This document shows, in pieces, positions 20,314 through 28,731 of a stretch of DNA of 50,483 bases (positions are counted from its first letter, which is position 1; each line of letters starts with the position of its first letter). The position numbers and the translations under genes were made by a program. Under the pieces are notes generated by a model that did no database searches, had not been told where the DNA came from, and was given only the letters and a program-made list of their open reading frames with translations. Origin of the DNA: Oscillospiraceae bacterium (GTDB lineage: Bacteria; Bacillota; Clostridia; Oscillospirales; CAG-382); assembly GCA_022508745.1 (NCBI GenBank), contig JAFLUP010000005.1, positions 1 through 50,483 on the forward strand. Direction: 5' to 3'.

Positions 20314-23300
20314 ATGAAAGCAAAACGCACCCTTTCCGCATTGCTCACCCTGCTGATGCTGGTTTCGGTCTTTGCGTCCCTGCCCATGACCGCGAACGCC
20401 GCGGACACCACCACCGGGCCCATGACGCTGGCTTACACCAACCCTGCCATCACCGTGGACGTGGGCACAGAGGTTGACCTGACCAAGGTCAGCGTGCAGG
20501 TCGACAAAACGACCACGCTTGACGCCAAGGACATCACGTGGACGAAGGACGGCGCCACCGTCACCAAATTCACGCCCGATAAGAAGGGCGTTACGAAGCT
20601 GGTCGCCAAAGCCGGTTCTACCACGAAAAACGTCTATGTCGTGGCGAAGAACGCGGACGAGAAAGAATACGTTCTGTATGAGAACGATTTCTCTACGGAC
20701 AATCTGGCTGCCGACGGCTGGACCGTGCTGAACAACGCCACCGTGACCGTCTCCGGCGGCCAGCTGCACTTGGGGGCAAGAACCGTTTCGCAGTCCCGTC
20801 TGATCCTGCCGGCTTGGCTGGGTGATTTCGGCGACTACGCCGTCACCATGAATGCCAGCCAGACGGATATCGCCAACGACTCCCGTTGGAGCGCCATCAT
20901 GTTCCACATGAACAACAACGGCAGCTACAACGAATGGCGCCACATCACCGTGCGCGCAAAGACCGGCTCGCAGACCGTCGAATTCTCCGGGCAGTACAAG
21001 GGCACCTGGAATTATCCCTACGAGAAATCGGCCGACGATCTGCGGGTCAACTACACCGGGCTTGACATGACCACCGGGCTCCACACCCTCACCCTCAACC
21101 TCTTCGGAGACACCGCGGCTTATTCCATTGACGGAGAGCAGATCCTCTACGTGGATAAGATGTCCGCGCTGAAGGAAAAGAACAACAACATTTATCCGGA
21201 AACCAAGGGTCTGCTGGGTCTGTACGCCTGCGAAGGCGTTCTGAACGTGGATTCCATCAAGGTCACCGTGATGGAGCAGGCGCCGGAACAGGTCATTCCC
21301 GATACGAAGCTGATCGACACCTCCGCCAACCGTTCGGACAGCAACATCACCAGCTACGTCTCCAATCAGGCGTATGCCAAGGATGAGGCGACCTTCGACA
21401 AGCTCATCGCCGCCGACAAGCATCCCGTGGCCATCCTGCTGAACGTTGCAAGCGACGTCACCGCCGAGAAGTTCGAGAAATACCTCACGGATTGCAAGAA
21501 CAACGGCATCATCCCCGAGTTCCGTCTCACCACCAAGGCGCAGGTGGACGCTATGAACCAGGCGATGAACAAGACCGGCGTTCAGGATGTGCTGGTCGTT
21601 TCCACCGACGTGGAAGTGGTCAAGTACGCCCGCGCGCTGAAGCCCGCCGTCATCCGCGGCGCGCTGGAGTTCACGGAAAAGAGCATGACCGAAGCGGAAC
21701 TTTTCGCTGCTTATCAGAAGACTTGCAGCGCGAACACCCAGACCATGATCATTCCCTACGAACTGGCGACCAAAGAGAACGTCCTCGTGCTGCAAAACTT
21801 CCAGATGGCAGTCTGGGCTTACAGCACCGGCGTTGACACCGCTACCGAATACGCGTGGCTGCTGGCCTCCGGCGCGAACGCAGTCGTCTCCGACAACTGG
21901 GAAGGCGTCGCGGATGCGCAGAATACCATCTTCACCGCAAGCAACTCCCTGACCCGCACCCCGGTCTACACCGCGCACAGAGGCTACTGGGTGAAGGGTG
22001 CGCCGGAAAACTCCATGTCCGCTTACATCGCCGCTTACGAAAGCGGTGTGGACTGCATCGAGACCGACGTCTACATCACCAAGGACGGCCGCGTGGTCAT
22101 TCTCCATGACGGCACGCTGGACCGCACCACCGACGCTCCCAAGAATCTCGGCAGCGTTGAAAACATGACGCTGGCACAGATCCAGCAGTACCACCTCCGC
22201 AAGGGCTCCGGCGGCTCCACCGCCGTCACCGACGAAGTCATGCCCACCCTCGACGATATGCTGGACTACTTCAAAGGCAAAGACGTGAAGATCTTCTGCG
22301 AGCTGAAGTCCTACAACGCGAAACTCCCGCCGGCAGTGGCAGCGCTCGTGAAGAAGTACGGCATGGAAGATCAAGTGGTCTTCATCAGCTTCAGCGACTC
22401 GCAGCTCCGCAGCATCAAGCAAGAGATGAACACCGCAGGCAACTACCTGAACATCTCCGCTGCCGCCGCGACGGATCCCATCGACGTGCTCAACGGCTAC
22501 TACAACATGCAGACCGCGGCGCTCAACTGCAACTCCGTCCTCGGCCCGAGCTACGGCAACATCAACGCGGAATACATCCGCGACGGCGCTGACCGCGGCA
22601 TGACCTACTGGACCTGGACCTATGAGTCCGGCGTCCGTTCGAAGGTCGCCCAGATGTTCCTGGACGGCATGAACGGTCTGACCACCAACGACACGCCCTA
22701 CCTCAAGACCACGGTCAAGACCATCAACGCCGTGAATACGCTCTACGCGGAAACCGGCAACAAGCTGTCCCTGACCGTCCGGTCCAAGACCTACGACAAG
22801 ACCGTCGCGGACATCTCCGGCGAGGTCAAGATCATCGCGCTGGACAACGACGGCGTGGTCACCATCAATTCCGACGGCACCGTCACCGCCAAGAAGAACG
22901 GCGTTGCCACCGTCCTCGCTTCCTATGAGACCAAGCTGCCCAGCGGCATCAAGTACACGCTGTACACCCAGCCCATCACCATCAAGGTTGGTCCCATCGA
23001 AGAACTGACCTTCAATGACGACACCTATACCAAGGATGGCGACCACGTGCTGGGCGTGACGGAAAAGGTCACGGTGGAAACCCTCCGCGCTGCCATCGCC
23101 AACCAGGCGAAGGCCAAGATCTACGATCAGACCGGCAAGGAAGTCACCAGCAACACCAAGCTCATCGGTCACGGCTACACCATCGAGTACAACGGCAAAA
23201 AGACCACCATCGTCGTGCTGGGCGACATCAACAGCAACGGTCAGGTCGACGCGCTGGACTATGCGTTCATCAAGCGGCACTACCTGGAAAGCTACAAGCT

Positions 23301-23430
23301 CAACGCCCTGCAGCTGAAGGCAGCGAACGTCACGTCCGCTGACGACGCAAGAGGCAGAGACGGCGTGGGCACCCTGGATTACGCGCTTGTCAAGCGTCAT
23401 TGCCTGGGAACCTTCAACATCTACGGTTAA
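20314..23430 (+). CDS. Secreted glycerophosphodiester phosphodiesterase, multidomain, with dockerin
   Basis: A 1038-residue protein; ATG 8 bases after AAGGAG. A signal peptide (1-29, ending TANA) is followed by an Ig-like domain (about 35-110), a concanavalin-like beta-sandwich starting YENDFSTDNLAADGW (about 120-320), and a first barrel at 325-545 lacking catalytic His but ending GANAVVSDNWEGV like a GDPD. Next is a canonical GDPD barrel with the pair His555 (AHRGYW) and His598 (ILHDGTLDRTTD), the Glu-Asp of CIETDVYI and the Glu of IFCELKS. Another Ig-like domain, an X-type spacer and a dockerin pair at 969-1038 (GDINSNGQVDALDY, RDGVGTLDY) close it. It probably cleaves glycerophosphodiesters or teichoic-type polymers outside the cell. 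Confidence 0.85.
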   Translation: MKAKRTLSALLTLLMLVSVFASLPMTANAADTTTGPMTLAYTNPAITVDVGTEVDLTKVSVQVDKTTTLDAKDITWTKDGATVTKFTPDKKGVTKLVAKAGSTTKNVYVVAKNADEKEYVLYENDFSTDNLAADGWTVLNNATVTVSGGQLHLGARTVSQSRLILPAWLGDFGDYAVTMNASQTDIANDSRWSAIMFHMNNNGSYNEWRHITVRAKTGSQTVEFSGQYKGTWNYPYEKSADDLRVNYTGLDMTTGLHTLTLNLFGDTAAYSIDGEQILYVDKMSALKEKNNNIYPETKGLLGLYACEGVLNVDSIKVTVMEQAPEQVIPDTKLIDTSANRSDSNITSYVSNQAYAKDEATFDKLIAADKHPVAILLNVASDVTAEKFEKYLTDCKNNGIIPEFRLTTKAQVDAMNQAMNKTGVQDVLVVSTDVEVVKYARALKPAVIRGALEFTEKSMTEAELFAAYQKTCSANTQTMIIPYELATKENVLVLQNFQMAVWAYSTGVDTATEYAWLLASGANAVVSDNWEGVADAQNTIFTASNSLTRTPVYTAHRGYWVKGAPENSMSAYIAAYESGVDCIETDVYITKDGRVVILHDGTLDRTTDAPKNLGSVENMTLAQIQQYHLRKGSGGSTAVTDEVMPTLDDMLDYFKGKDVKIFCELKSYNAKLPPAVAALVKKYGMEDQVVFISFSDSQLRSIKQEMNTAGNYLNISAAAATDPIDVLNGYYNMQTAALNCNSVLGPSYGNINAEYIRDGADRGMTYWTWTYESGVRSKVAQMFLDGMNGLTTNDTPYLKTTVKTINAVNTLYAETGNKLSLTVRSKTYDKTVADISGEVKIIALDNDGVVTINSDGTVTAKKNGVATVLASYETKLPSGIKYTLYTQPITIKVGPIEELTFNDDTYTKDGDHVLGVTEKVTVETLRAAIANQAKAKIYDQTGKEVTSNTKLIGHGYTIEYNGKKTTIVVLGDINSNGQVDALDYAFIKRHYLESYKLNALQLKAANVTSADDARGRDGVGTLDYALVKRHCLGTFNIYG

Positions 23431-23468
23431 GCGCACAACCGGGTTACGAACATCCAACGTCTTAAGGG

Positions 23469-23495
23469 GAGGGCGTCCGTCGGGCGCCCTCTTTC
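23469..23495 (+). terminator. Weak hairpin terminator after the GDPD gene
   Basis: GAGGGCG (23469-23475) pairs with CGCCCTC (23485-23491), followed by only three T. It may end part of the transcription before the cohesin gene. Confidence 0.5.
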
Positions 23496-23532
23496 CGTAC
23501 AAACCACAAAAAAGGGGGTCGCTCCTATCACA

Positions 23533-24339
23533 ATGTTACGCAAACGGTTGCTTTCCCTTGCGCTTTCCATTTCGCTGGCATTGCCGCTTCTGCTCGCGCT
23601 GCCGCTCTGCGTCTCTGCGGGGACGGCTTCGAAAACGACCGTTTCCGCGGTCGTAAAAACCGATGAGATCCTGTACACCGGGTCCGCGTCCGACGCCTTC
23701 CGCGTCGCCGTCAACCTGTCGACGGGCAAGAACGAGCCGGGGCTCGCCTCCTACGTGGTGACGGTGCGCTGGGATCCGAACGCGCTGGAACTGGTCACTT
23801 CCCCGAGCTCCTACGAGGGGACGGGCTGTTATTTTACCGATGCGTTTTCGGACGGATGGAAGATGATCCCGAACGGCAGCTTCACGCTGGTCAACACCGA
23901 GGAAGTTTCCAAAGGAAAGATCACCGTCACCTCCGGCAGCGCGAACAACCGCTCCGGTTCGGACGGCACGCTGTTTGTCCTGTGCTTCCGCCCGAAAAAA
24001 GGCGGTGTGACCACCGAGATCACGGTGACGCCCGGGTCATCGAACGTAGCGCCCGGCGCCGCGTTCTCCTCCGCCTCCGGCAAGTTCACGAACGTCGAGA
24101 CGGAAGGCAGCAAGCTCTCGCTGCGTCTGCTCTCTGCCGCGGCAAAACGCGGGGATGTGGACGCCAACGGCAAGATCAATGCGCTGGACTACCTGATGGT
24201 GAAGCGGCACGTACTGGGCACCTTCACGATGAACGCCGCGCAGCAGCTTCTGGCGGACATCAACCGCGACGGCAAGATCAACGCGCTGGACTATGCGTTC
24301 ATCAAGCGGCACGTGATGGGCACCTATCAGATCCCCTGA
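23533..24339 (+). CDS. Secreted cohesin-dockerin protein (scaffoldin-like)
   Basis: A 268-residue protein. Residues 1-29 are a signal peptide. Residues 38-198 read as a cohesin domain: FRVAVNLSTG, GLASYVVTVRWDPNALELV, then GKITVTSGS, SGSDGTLFVLCFRPKKGG, the strand order of cohesins. Residues 206-265 are a dockerin with two calcium loops, GDVDANGKINALDY and ADINRDGKINALDY, each followed by a KRHV-GT helix. A cohesin binds dockerins and a dockerin binds cohesins, so this is a possible adaptor linking secreted enzymes; the SGNH and GDPD proteins carry similar dockerins. There is no anchor. A GGGGG tract 14 bases upstream is the only ribosome site. The next gene begins 61 bases later. Confidence 0.75.
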   Translation: MLRKRLLSLALSISLALPLLLALPLCVSAGTASKTTVSAVVKTDEILYTGSASDAFRVAVNLSTGKNEPGLASYVVTVRWDPNALELVTSPSSYEGTGCYFTDAFSDGWKMIPNGSFTLVNTEEVSKGKITVTSGSANNRSGSDGTLFVLCFRPKKGGVTTEITVTPGSSNVAPGAAFSSASGKFTNVETEGSKLSLRLLSAAAKRGDVDANGKINALDYLMVKRHVLGTFTMNAAQQLLADINRDGKINALDYAFIKRHVMGTYQIP

Positions 24340-24400
24340 TCGCCGCAAAAACACCGGCGGAGAGGCTCTGCCCCCGCCGGGCACGAAAGGAATTCAGACC

Positions 24401-25942
24401 ATGAAACTGCACCTGCATAAAAAGGCCTGCCTCCTGCTTGCGCTGGCGATGCTTTTCATCCTGCTCTGCGCGGGATGCAGTGACGACGCTCCCACGGAAA
24501 ACGGAAGCAACGCCACGGAAAGCAGCCGTCCCACGGGGAACACCTCCGGGCAGGAGGAAACATCCGAACCGCCGAGCGACAGCTTTGTCGAGACCGACGA
24601 GTTTCAAGGGCAGACGGTCCGGGTCTTTACCGCCGCGTTCAACGACGCGTACGTCACCGAGATCGGCAACAACGCCGAGAACGAGGCCTGCCCCATCGCT
24701 TTGAGCGAAGCGATCGTCAACCGCACGCAGTTGGTGGAGGATGCTTACGGCATCACCATCGAGGAGACCATCGAGATCGACCCGAAGCGCTACGGCGGCA
24801 GCTTTCTCACCGCCGTCCGTGGGTTTATCACCGCCGGCACCTTCGATTACGACATTTACTACCCCTGCCTGCTGGACGCCGGCACCATGGCCTCCGAAGG
24901 ACTGCTGCTGAACCTCAAGGACGCCCCCGGGATCCGCATCGAGAACTCCTGGTGGGACCAGATCATCATTCAGGACACTTCCATCGGCGGGCGCACCTAT
25001 TACCTCACCGGCGACATCGGCCTGCGGGCGAAAAACGCCGCCGGCTTCATCTATTTCAACAAGAATTTGTTCAACCAGCACGGGATCCCCTATCCCTACC
25101 AGACCGTTCGGGATATGAAGTGGACCATCGACGAGGTCCTGGAAATCATCTCCACGGCGAGCATCAGCCAGGATCTGGACAGCGACGGCGTGATCACTTA
25201 TCACGATATGTACGGCTGGGGCGGGCAGAACGGCGATATGCACAACCTGTTCTACTCCTCCGGCGAACGCATCGCCAAATCCGACGAGCAGAACAATCTT
25301 TCCATCACCGTGTATAACGACCGCAGCTCCCGCGTGGTGGAAAAGATCGTCTCCCTGATGCAGGACGACGCGGAATACGTTCTGGGCGACGATTTCTTCA
25401 ACGAATCCTCCACTCCCATGGTCATGCTGGAGGACACCTTCAAAGCGGATCGCTGCCTGTTCTACTCCGGCAATACGGAGACGGCGCTCCGTCTGGGAGA
25501 CATGGAGGGGGATTTCGGCATCCTTCCCATGCCCATGTACGATACCACGCAGGGACAGTACTACACCATGATCGGCGGCTGGTCTTCCAACGCCTACTGC
25601 ATCCCCTACGGGCTGGACGACGAGCAATCCTACCGCGCGCAGGTCATCCTGGACGCGCTGGGCGCCTATTCGGTGGATACCGTCGCCAAAACCTACTACG
25701 ACGTGGTCCTGCAATTCCAGAAGCTGCGCTCCGACGACGACGTGGAGATGCTGAAGCTCATCTTCAGCTGCGCCGGCACCGATCTGGGGCACATCTACTC
25801 CATCGGCGGGATCCCCGCCATGCTGACCGCACAGGCCTCCGCAGTTCCCGGGCAGTTCACCTCCAGCTATCAAGCGCTGGAGAGCGCCGCGGAAGCGGCA
25901 CTGGAGGATCTGATCCATACCTTCGAACAGTTGGATCACTGA
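24401..25942 (+). CDS. Extracellular solute-binding lipoprotein (ABC type)
   Basis: A 513-residue lipoprotein: signal MKLHLHKKACLLLALAMLF then lipobox LLCAGC (Cys26), a Ser/Thr/Glu-rich linker, and a mature domain of the family 1 type solute-binding fold (QTVRVFTAAFNDAYV, ALSEAIVNRTQLVEDAYGI, DYDIYYPCLLDAG, GFIYFNKNLFNQHGIPYPY). Such proteins capture sugars or oligosaccharides for an ABC transporter; no permease or ATPase is adjacent, unlike usual sugar operons. The related lipoprotein at 38977 has the same layout and also lacks a transporter. AAAGGAATT lies about 9 bases before the ATG. The ligand is unknown. Confidence 0.85.
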   Translation: MKLHLHKKACLLLALAMLFILLCAGCSDDAPTENGSNATESSRPTGNTSGQEETSEPPSDSFVETDEFQGQTVRVFTAAFNDAYVTEIGNNAENEACPIALSEAIVNRTQLVEDAYGITIEETIEIDPKRYGGSFLTAVRGFITAGTFDYDIYYPCLLDAGTMASEGLLLNLKDAPGIRIENSWWDQIIIQDTSIGGRTYYLTGDIGLRAKNAAGFIYFNKNLFNQHGIPYPYQTVRDMKWTIDEVLEIISTASISQDLDSDGVITYHDMYGWGGQNGDMHNLFYSSGERIAKSDEQNNLSITVYNDRSSRVVEKIVSLMQDDAEYVLGDDFFNESSTPMVMLEDTFKADRCLFYSGNTETALRLGDMEGDFGILPMPMYDTTQGQYYTMIGGWSSNAYCIPYGLDDEQSYRAQVILDALGAYSVDTVAKTYYDVVLQFQKLRSDDDVEMLKLIFSCAGTDLGHIYSIGGIPAMLTAQASAVPGQFTSSYQALESAAEAALEDLIHTFEQLDH

Positions 25943-25956
25943 CATTCCATAGCAAA

Positions 25957-26001
25957 AAGCCGGAAATCGCACACATTTTTGCGATTTCCGGCTTCTTTTT
26001 T
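25957..26001. terminator. Strong bidirectional terminator
   Basis: AAGCCGGAAATCGCA (25957-25971) pairs perfectly with TGCGATTTCCGGCTT (25980-25994); T-runs flank it on both strands. It ends the solute-binding gene and the leftward CotH-to-OadG operon. Confidence 0.95.
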
Positions 26002-26008
26002 ACGCTTG

Positions 26009-26152
26009 TTATTTCTTCTTCCCCGCGCGGTTCCCCACCGCGTTCAGCAGACACACCCCGAGGATGAGGATCCCGATCACAAGAAAGATGGCAAACATCC
26101 CTTTCCCGAGAACCGGCAGGGAGTTGACAAAGGATTCCGGATGAAATTCCAT
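26009..26152 (-). CDS. Small membrane protein, OadG-like sodium pump subunit
   Basis: A 47-residue protein. An N-terminal MEFHPESFVNSLPVLGKGM is followed by one transmembrane helix (FAIFLVIGILILGVCLLNAV) and a basic end NRAGKKK. Gamma subunits of sodium-pumping decarboxylases have this size and layout, beginning with a short periplasmic part and a single helix with GKGM before it. AAAGGAGG precedes the ATG. It is 13 bases downstream of the beta-subunit gene on the same strand, which supports the assignment. It lacks the C-terminal Pro/Ala or zinc-binding tail of OadG, so it is a minimal form. Confidence 0.72.
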   Translation of the reverse strand: MEFHPESFVNSLPVLGKGMFAIFLVIGILILGVCLLNAVGNRAGKKK

Positions 26153-26165
26153 ACGATGACCTCCT

Positions 26166-27278
26166 TTAATGAAGCATGAGGCTGAGAATCACGCCGCCGG
26201 CAATGACGGACGCGATCTGCCCGGAAACGTTGACGCCGATGGAGTGCATCAGCAGGAAGTTCTGCGGATCCTCCTTCAACCCCATCTTGTGGACGATCCG
26301 CCCGGACATGGGAAACGCGGAGATGCCCGCCGCGCCGATCATGGGGTTGATCTTCTTTTTGAGGAACAGGTTGAGGAATTTGGCGAACAGCACGCCGCCC
26401 GCCGTATCAAAGATGAAGGCGAACAGGCCGAGTCCGAGGATCAGCAGGGTTTGCGGCGCCAGAAAACGGTCCGCCTGCATCTGCGTCGCGATGGAGATGC
26501 CCAGCACCAGCGTCACAAGGTTCGCCAGAACCTTTTGTGCCGTCTCCGAAAGGGCGTTGAGCACGCCGCACTCCCGGATCAGATTGCCGAACATCAGGAA
26601 GAACACCAGAGACGCCGCGGACGGGGCCACCAGCGCCGTCAGCAGGAAGATGAAGATGGGGAACAGGATGCGGGTCCGTTTGGAGACCTGCTTTTCCTGA
26701 TAGGGCATCCGGATCAGCCGCTCCTTGCGGGTGGTCAGCAGCTTGATGATGGGCGGCTGGATGATGGGCACCAGCGCCATATAGGAGTAGGCCGCGACCA
26801 CGATGGCGCCGAGGATGTCGCTCCCCGGGACGAGGGTCTGGGCGACGAAGATCGAGGTCGGTCCGTCCGCTGCGCCGATGACGGCGATGGAGGCGGCGGA
26901 AAGCTCGTCAAAAAACATGGACGCGGTGCAGAAGGTGAAGAAAATCCCGAATTGCGCCGCCGCGCCGAACAGCATCAGCTTCGGGTTGGACAGCAGCGGT
27001 CCGAAGTCGATCATCGCGCCGATCCCGATGAACAGCAGCAGCGGGAACAGCTCGTTGGCGATCCCGGCGTTATACAGCGTCGTCAGCGCCTCATACGGCG
27101 AGGGGAGCGTTTCGCTCACCCACGGGATGTTCACCAGCAATGTTCCGAAGCCCAGCGGCAGCAGCAGCGTCGGCTCCATGTCCCTTGCGACGGCGAGATA
27201 GATCAAAAGTCCGCCGATGGCGTACATCACCAAGTGCTGCCAGGTGAGCTGCTGGACGGTTTCGTACAGAAACTCCAT
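26166..27278 (-). CDS. Sodium ion-translocating decarboxylase beta subunit
   Basis: A 370-residue polytopic membrane protein of the OadB/MmdB/GcdB family, which couples decarboxylation of a carboxybiotin-bound substrate to sodium export. Conserved segments are IGIGAMIDFGPLLSNPK, VIGAADGPTSIFVAQTL, FGNLIRECGVLNAL, FDTAGGVLFAKFLNLF, NPMIGAAGISAFPMSGR and MHSIGVNVSGQIASVI, including the Asp in MIDFGPLL and DGPTSI used for sodium. There is no alpha (carboxyltransferase) or biotin carrier gene nearby; only a small gamma-like gene follows. Its start lies 44 bases after a DUF4956 membrane protein gene. Confidence 0.93.
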   Translation of the reverse strand: MEFLYETVQQLTWQHLVMYAIGGLLIYLAVARDMEPTLLLPLGFGTLLVNIPWVSETLPSPYEALTTLYNAGIANELFPLLLFIGIGAMIDFGPLLSNPKLMLFGAAAQFGIFFTFCTASMFFDELSAASIAVIGAADGPTSIFVAQTLVPGSDILGAIVVAAYSYMALVPIIQPPIIKLLTTRKERLIRMPYQEKQVSKRTRILFPIFIFLLTALVAPSAASLVFFLMFGNLIRECGVLNALSETAQKVLANLVTLVLGISIATQMQADRFLAPQTLLILGLGLFAFIFDTAGGVLFAKFLNLFLKKKINPMIGAAGISAFPMSGRIVHKMGLKEDPQNFLLMHSIGVNVSGQIASVIAGGVILSLMLH

Positions 27279-27322
27279 TTGGCTTTTTAACCTCCGATTT
27301 ACAACGGCGTTGAGAAGACGGT

Positions 27323-27991
27323 TTACGAATTACGGCAATCCACAAGGGAGACGGACGTCACGCCGGGGAGCGTGCGGATGGCAGCGACCAAACGCTGCTG
27401 CGCGGCGGAGACGCTGATCTCATAGATGATCTCGGCGGACCGGTCGTTCTGCACCAGAGAGGAGAGCCGGCGGCGGATATGGCTTTCCGCCAGCAGTTTT
27501 TCCACGGTTGCCGCGGTGTTTCCCGCCTCGGTACGGATGACCAGCAGGTACGAGCGCGACCCGTTCTTCGTCAGGCGCACCGCCAACACGGCGACCAGCC
27601 CGATGAACAGGCAGCCGATGATGGTGATGAGGTAAAAACCGGCGCCGGATGTAATGCCCGCGGCGACGCACCAGAACATGAACGCCGTGTCCGAGGATTC
27701 CTTGATGGCGGTGCGGAACCGAACGATGGAAAGCGCACCCACCATCCCCAGCGACAGCGCCAGATTGGAGGTGATGGTCAGCACGATCATGGCGCTGATG
27801 GCGGTCACCAGCAGCAGCGTGATCTCATACCCGCGGCTGGAGGCGATCCCCCGCATGGTCAGGCGGTAGATAAACAGGATAAAGAGCGCGGCAAACAGCG
27901 CCATCAGCAGCGAAATCACCACGCGTGCGGCGCTGATGTCCGTCTGGAACCCATCCCAAACACTTTTTTTGATCGCGTCTACAAAACTCAT
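27323..27991 (-). CDS. DUF4956 membrane protein
   Basis: A 222-residue protein of the DUF4956 family. It has about four transmembrane helices in residues 20-140 (VVISLLMALFAALFILFIYR, ITLLLVTAISAMIVLTI, LGMVGALSIVRFRTAI, YLITIIGCLFIGLVAVLAV) and a soluble C-terminal domain with a ferredoxin-like pattern (SYLLVIRTEAGNTAAT, then IIYEISVSAAQQRLV). The segment GALSIVRFRTAIKES is the family hallmark. DUF4956 genes are regularly next to VTC-type polyphosphate polymerase domain and CotH genes, as here, so a shared membrane complex is likely; the activity is unknown. AAAGGAACGG precedes the ATG. Confidence 0.87.
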   Translation of the reverse strand: MSFVDAIKKSVWDGFQTDISAARVVISLLMALFAALFILFIYRLTMRGIASSRGYEITLLLVTAISAMIVLTITSNLALSLGMVGALSIVRFRTAIKESSDTAFMFWCVAAGITSGAGFYLITIIGCLFIGLVAVLAVRLTKNGSRSYLLVIRTEAGNTAATVEKLLAESHIRRRLSSLVQNDRSAEIIYEISVSAAQQRLVAAIRTLPGVTSVSLVDCRNS

Positions 27992-28018
27992 TTGACATCC
28001 GTTCCTTTCTATCCTTCG

Positions 28019-28693
28019 TCAATGCCACACCTCGCGGCAAAGCGCATATTTGGAAACCGAAAGCTGCATCCCGCCGCAGACGGCACTGATCTTCCGTATG
28101 AAGGAGGGGAGGTATTCCCCGTATTTGACCTCCATCACCACCGTGTTCAGCGGCAGCGCGGGAATTCCCGCCCCGGAAGCGTCGAACAGGTGATCGACGG
28201 AAGGCGGCAATGCTTCCACATGGGTGTCGAAGGTCAGCCTTGCGTCCGTTTCGGGATAGACGAAGGCGTCCCGCCGGTAGCGGACGATGATCGACGGAAG
28301 CAGTCCCCGAGAGCGCATATCCGTCGCCAGAACCAGTTTGCGCCCGGTAAACTGCTGCAGCTCCGCCGCAGGGTCGGAAAGCAAGGGGATCTCCTCCCTG
28401 CCCAGCACCGCGCTGTGCTTTTCCGTCATGATCCCGCGCTTGACCTTGCGCTCCAGCCGGATGAACCCGGCATTGGCGTCATAGGTGCGGACGCGGTACT
28501 TTGTATGCACCCGAACGCCGTCCAGCTTTTCGTCCAGCGCGCTGTCCCGGCGGTCGTCATAATACAGCGACGTGATCAGATAACTGCCGTTCGGCGCGTT
28601 TTCGTCCGGCTGCATCGCCGCTTCCGCCCGATTGCGCAGCAAAACGTACTGCCGGTAGTCGATCAGGAATTTTTCCTCATGCCTTGTCGCCAC
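28019..28693 (-). CDS. Polyphosphate polymerase (VTC) domain protein
   Basis: A 224-residue protein of the VTC domain family, the catalytic tunnel fold of yeast VTC4. The start is a GTG with AAAGGAG 7 bases upstream. Conserved basic and acidic tunnel residues appear as RHEEKFLIDYRQY, SLYYDD, KYRVRTYD, LERKVKRG, IVRYRRDAFVY, RLTFDTHV and MEVKYGEYLP. The fold binds nucleoside triphosphate and polyphosphate; members with full residues make polyphosphate from ATP. Upstream is CotH and downstream DUF4956, a conserved trio in Clostridia and actinobacteria. Whether the bacterial protein makes polyphosphate is not established. Confidence 0.87.
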   Translation of the reverse strand: MATRHEEKFLIDYRQYVLLRNRAEAAMQPDENAPNGSYLITSLYYDDRRDSALDEKLDGVRVHTKYRVRTYDANAGFIRLERKVKRGIMTEKHSAVLGREEIPLLSDPAAELQQFTGRKLVLATDMRSRGLLPSIIVRYRRDAFVYPETDARLTFDTHVEALPPSVDHLFDASGAGIPALPLNTVVMEVKYGEYLPSFIRKISAVCGGMQLSVSKYALCREVWH

Positions 28694-28731
28694 ACGACCG
28701 CTCCTTTCCGCTCCTTTTTTGGGAACCCTTG

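Noticed and set aside
20293-23502. A 1069-codon open frame on the minus strand opposite the GDPD gene
   Set aside because: It is a shadow of a GC-rich coding region: the plus strand has signal peptide, GDPD motifs and dockerin repeats, while the minus frame has low-complexity Val/Asp/Gly-rich sequence, no ribosome site and no family.
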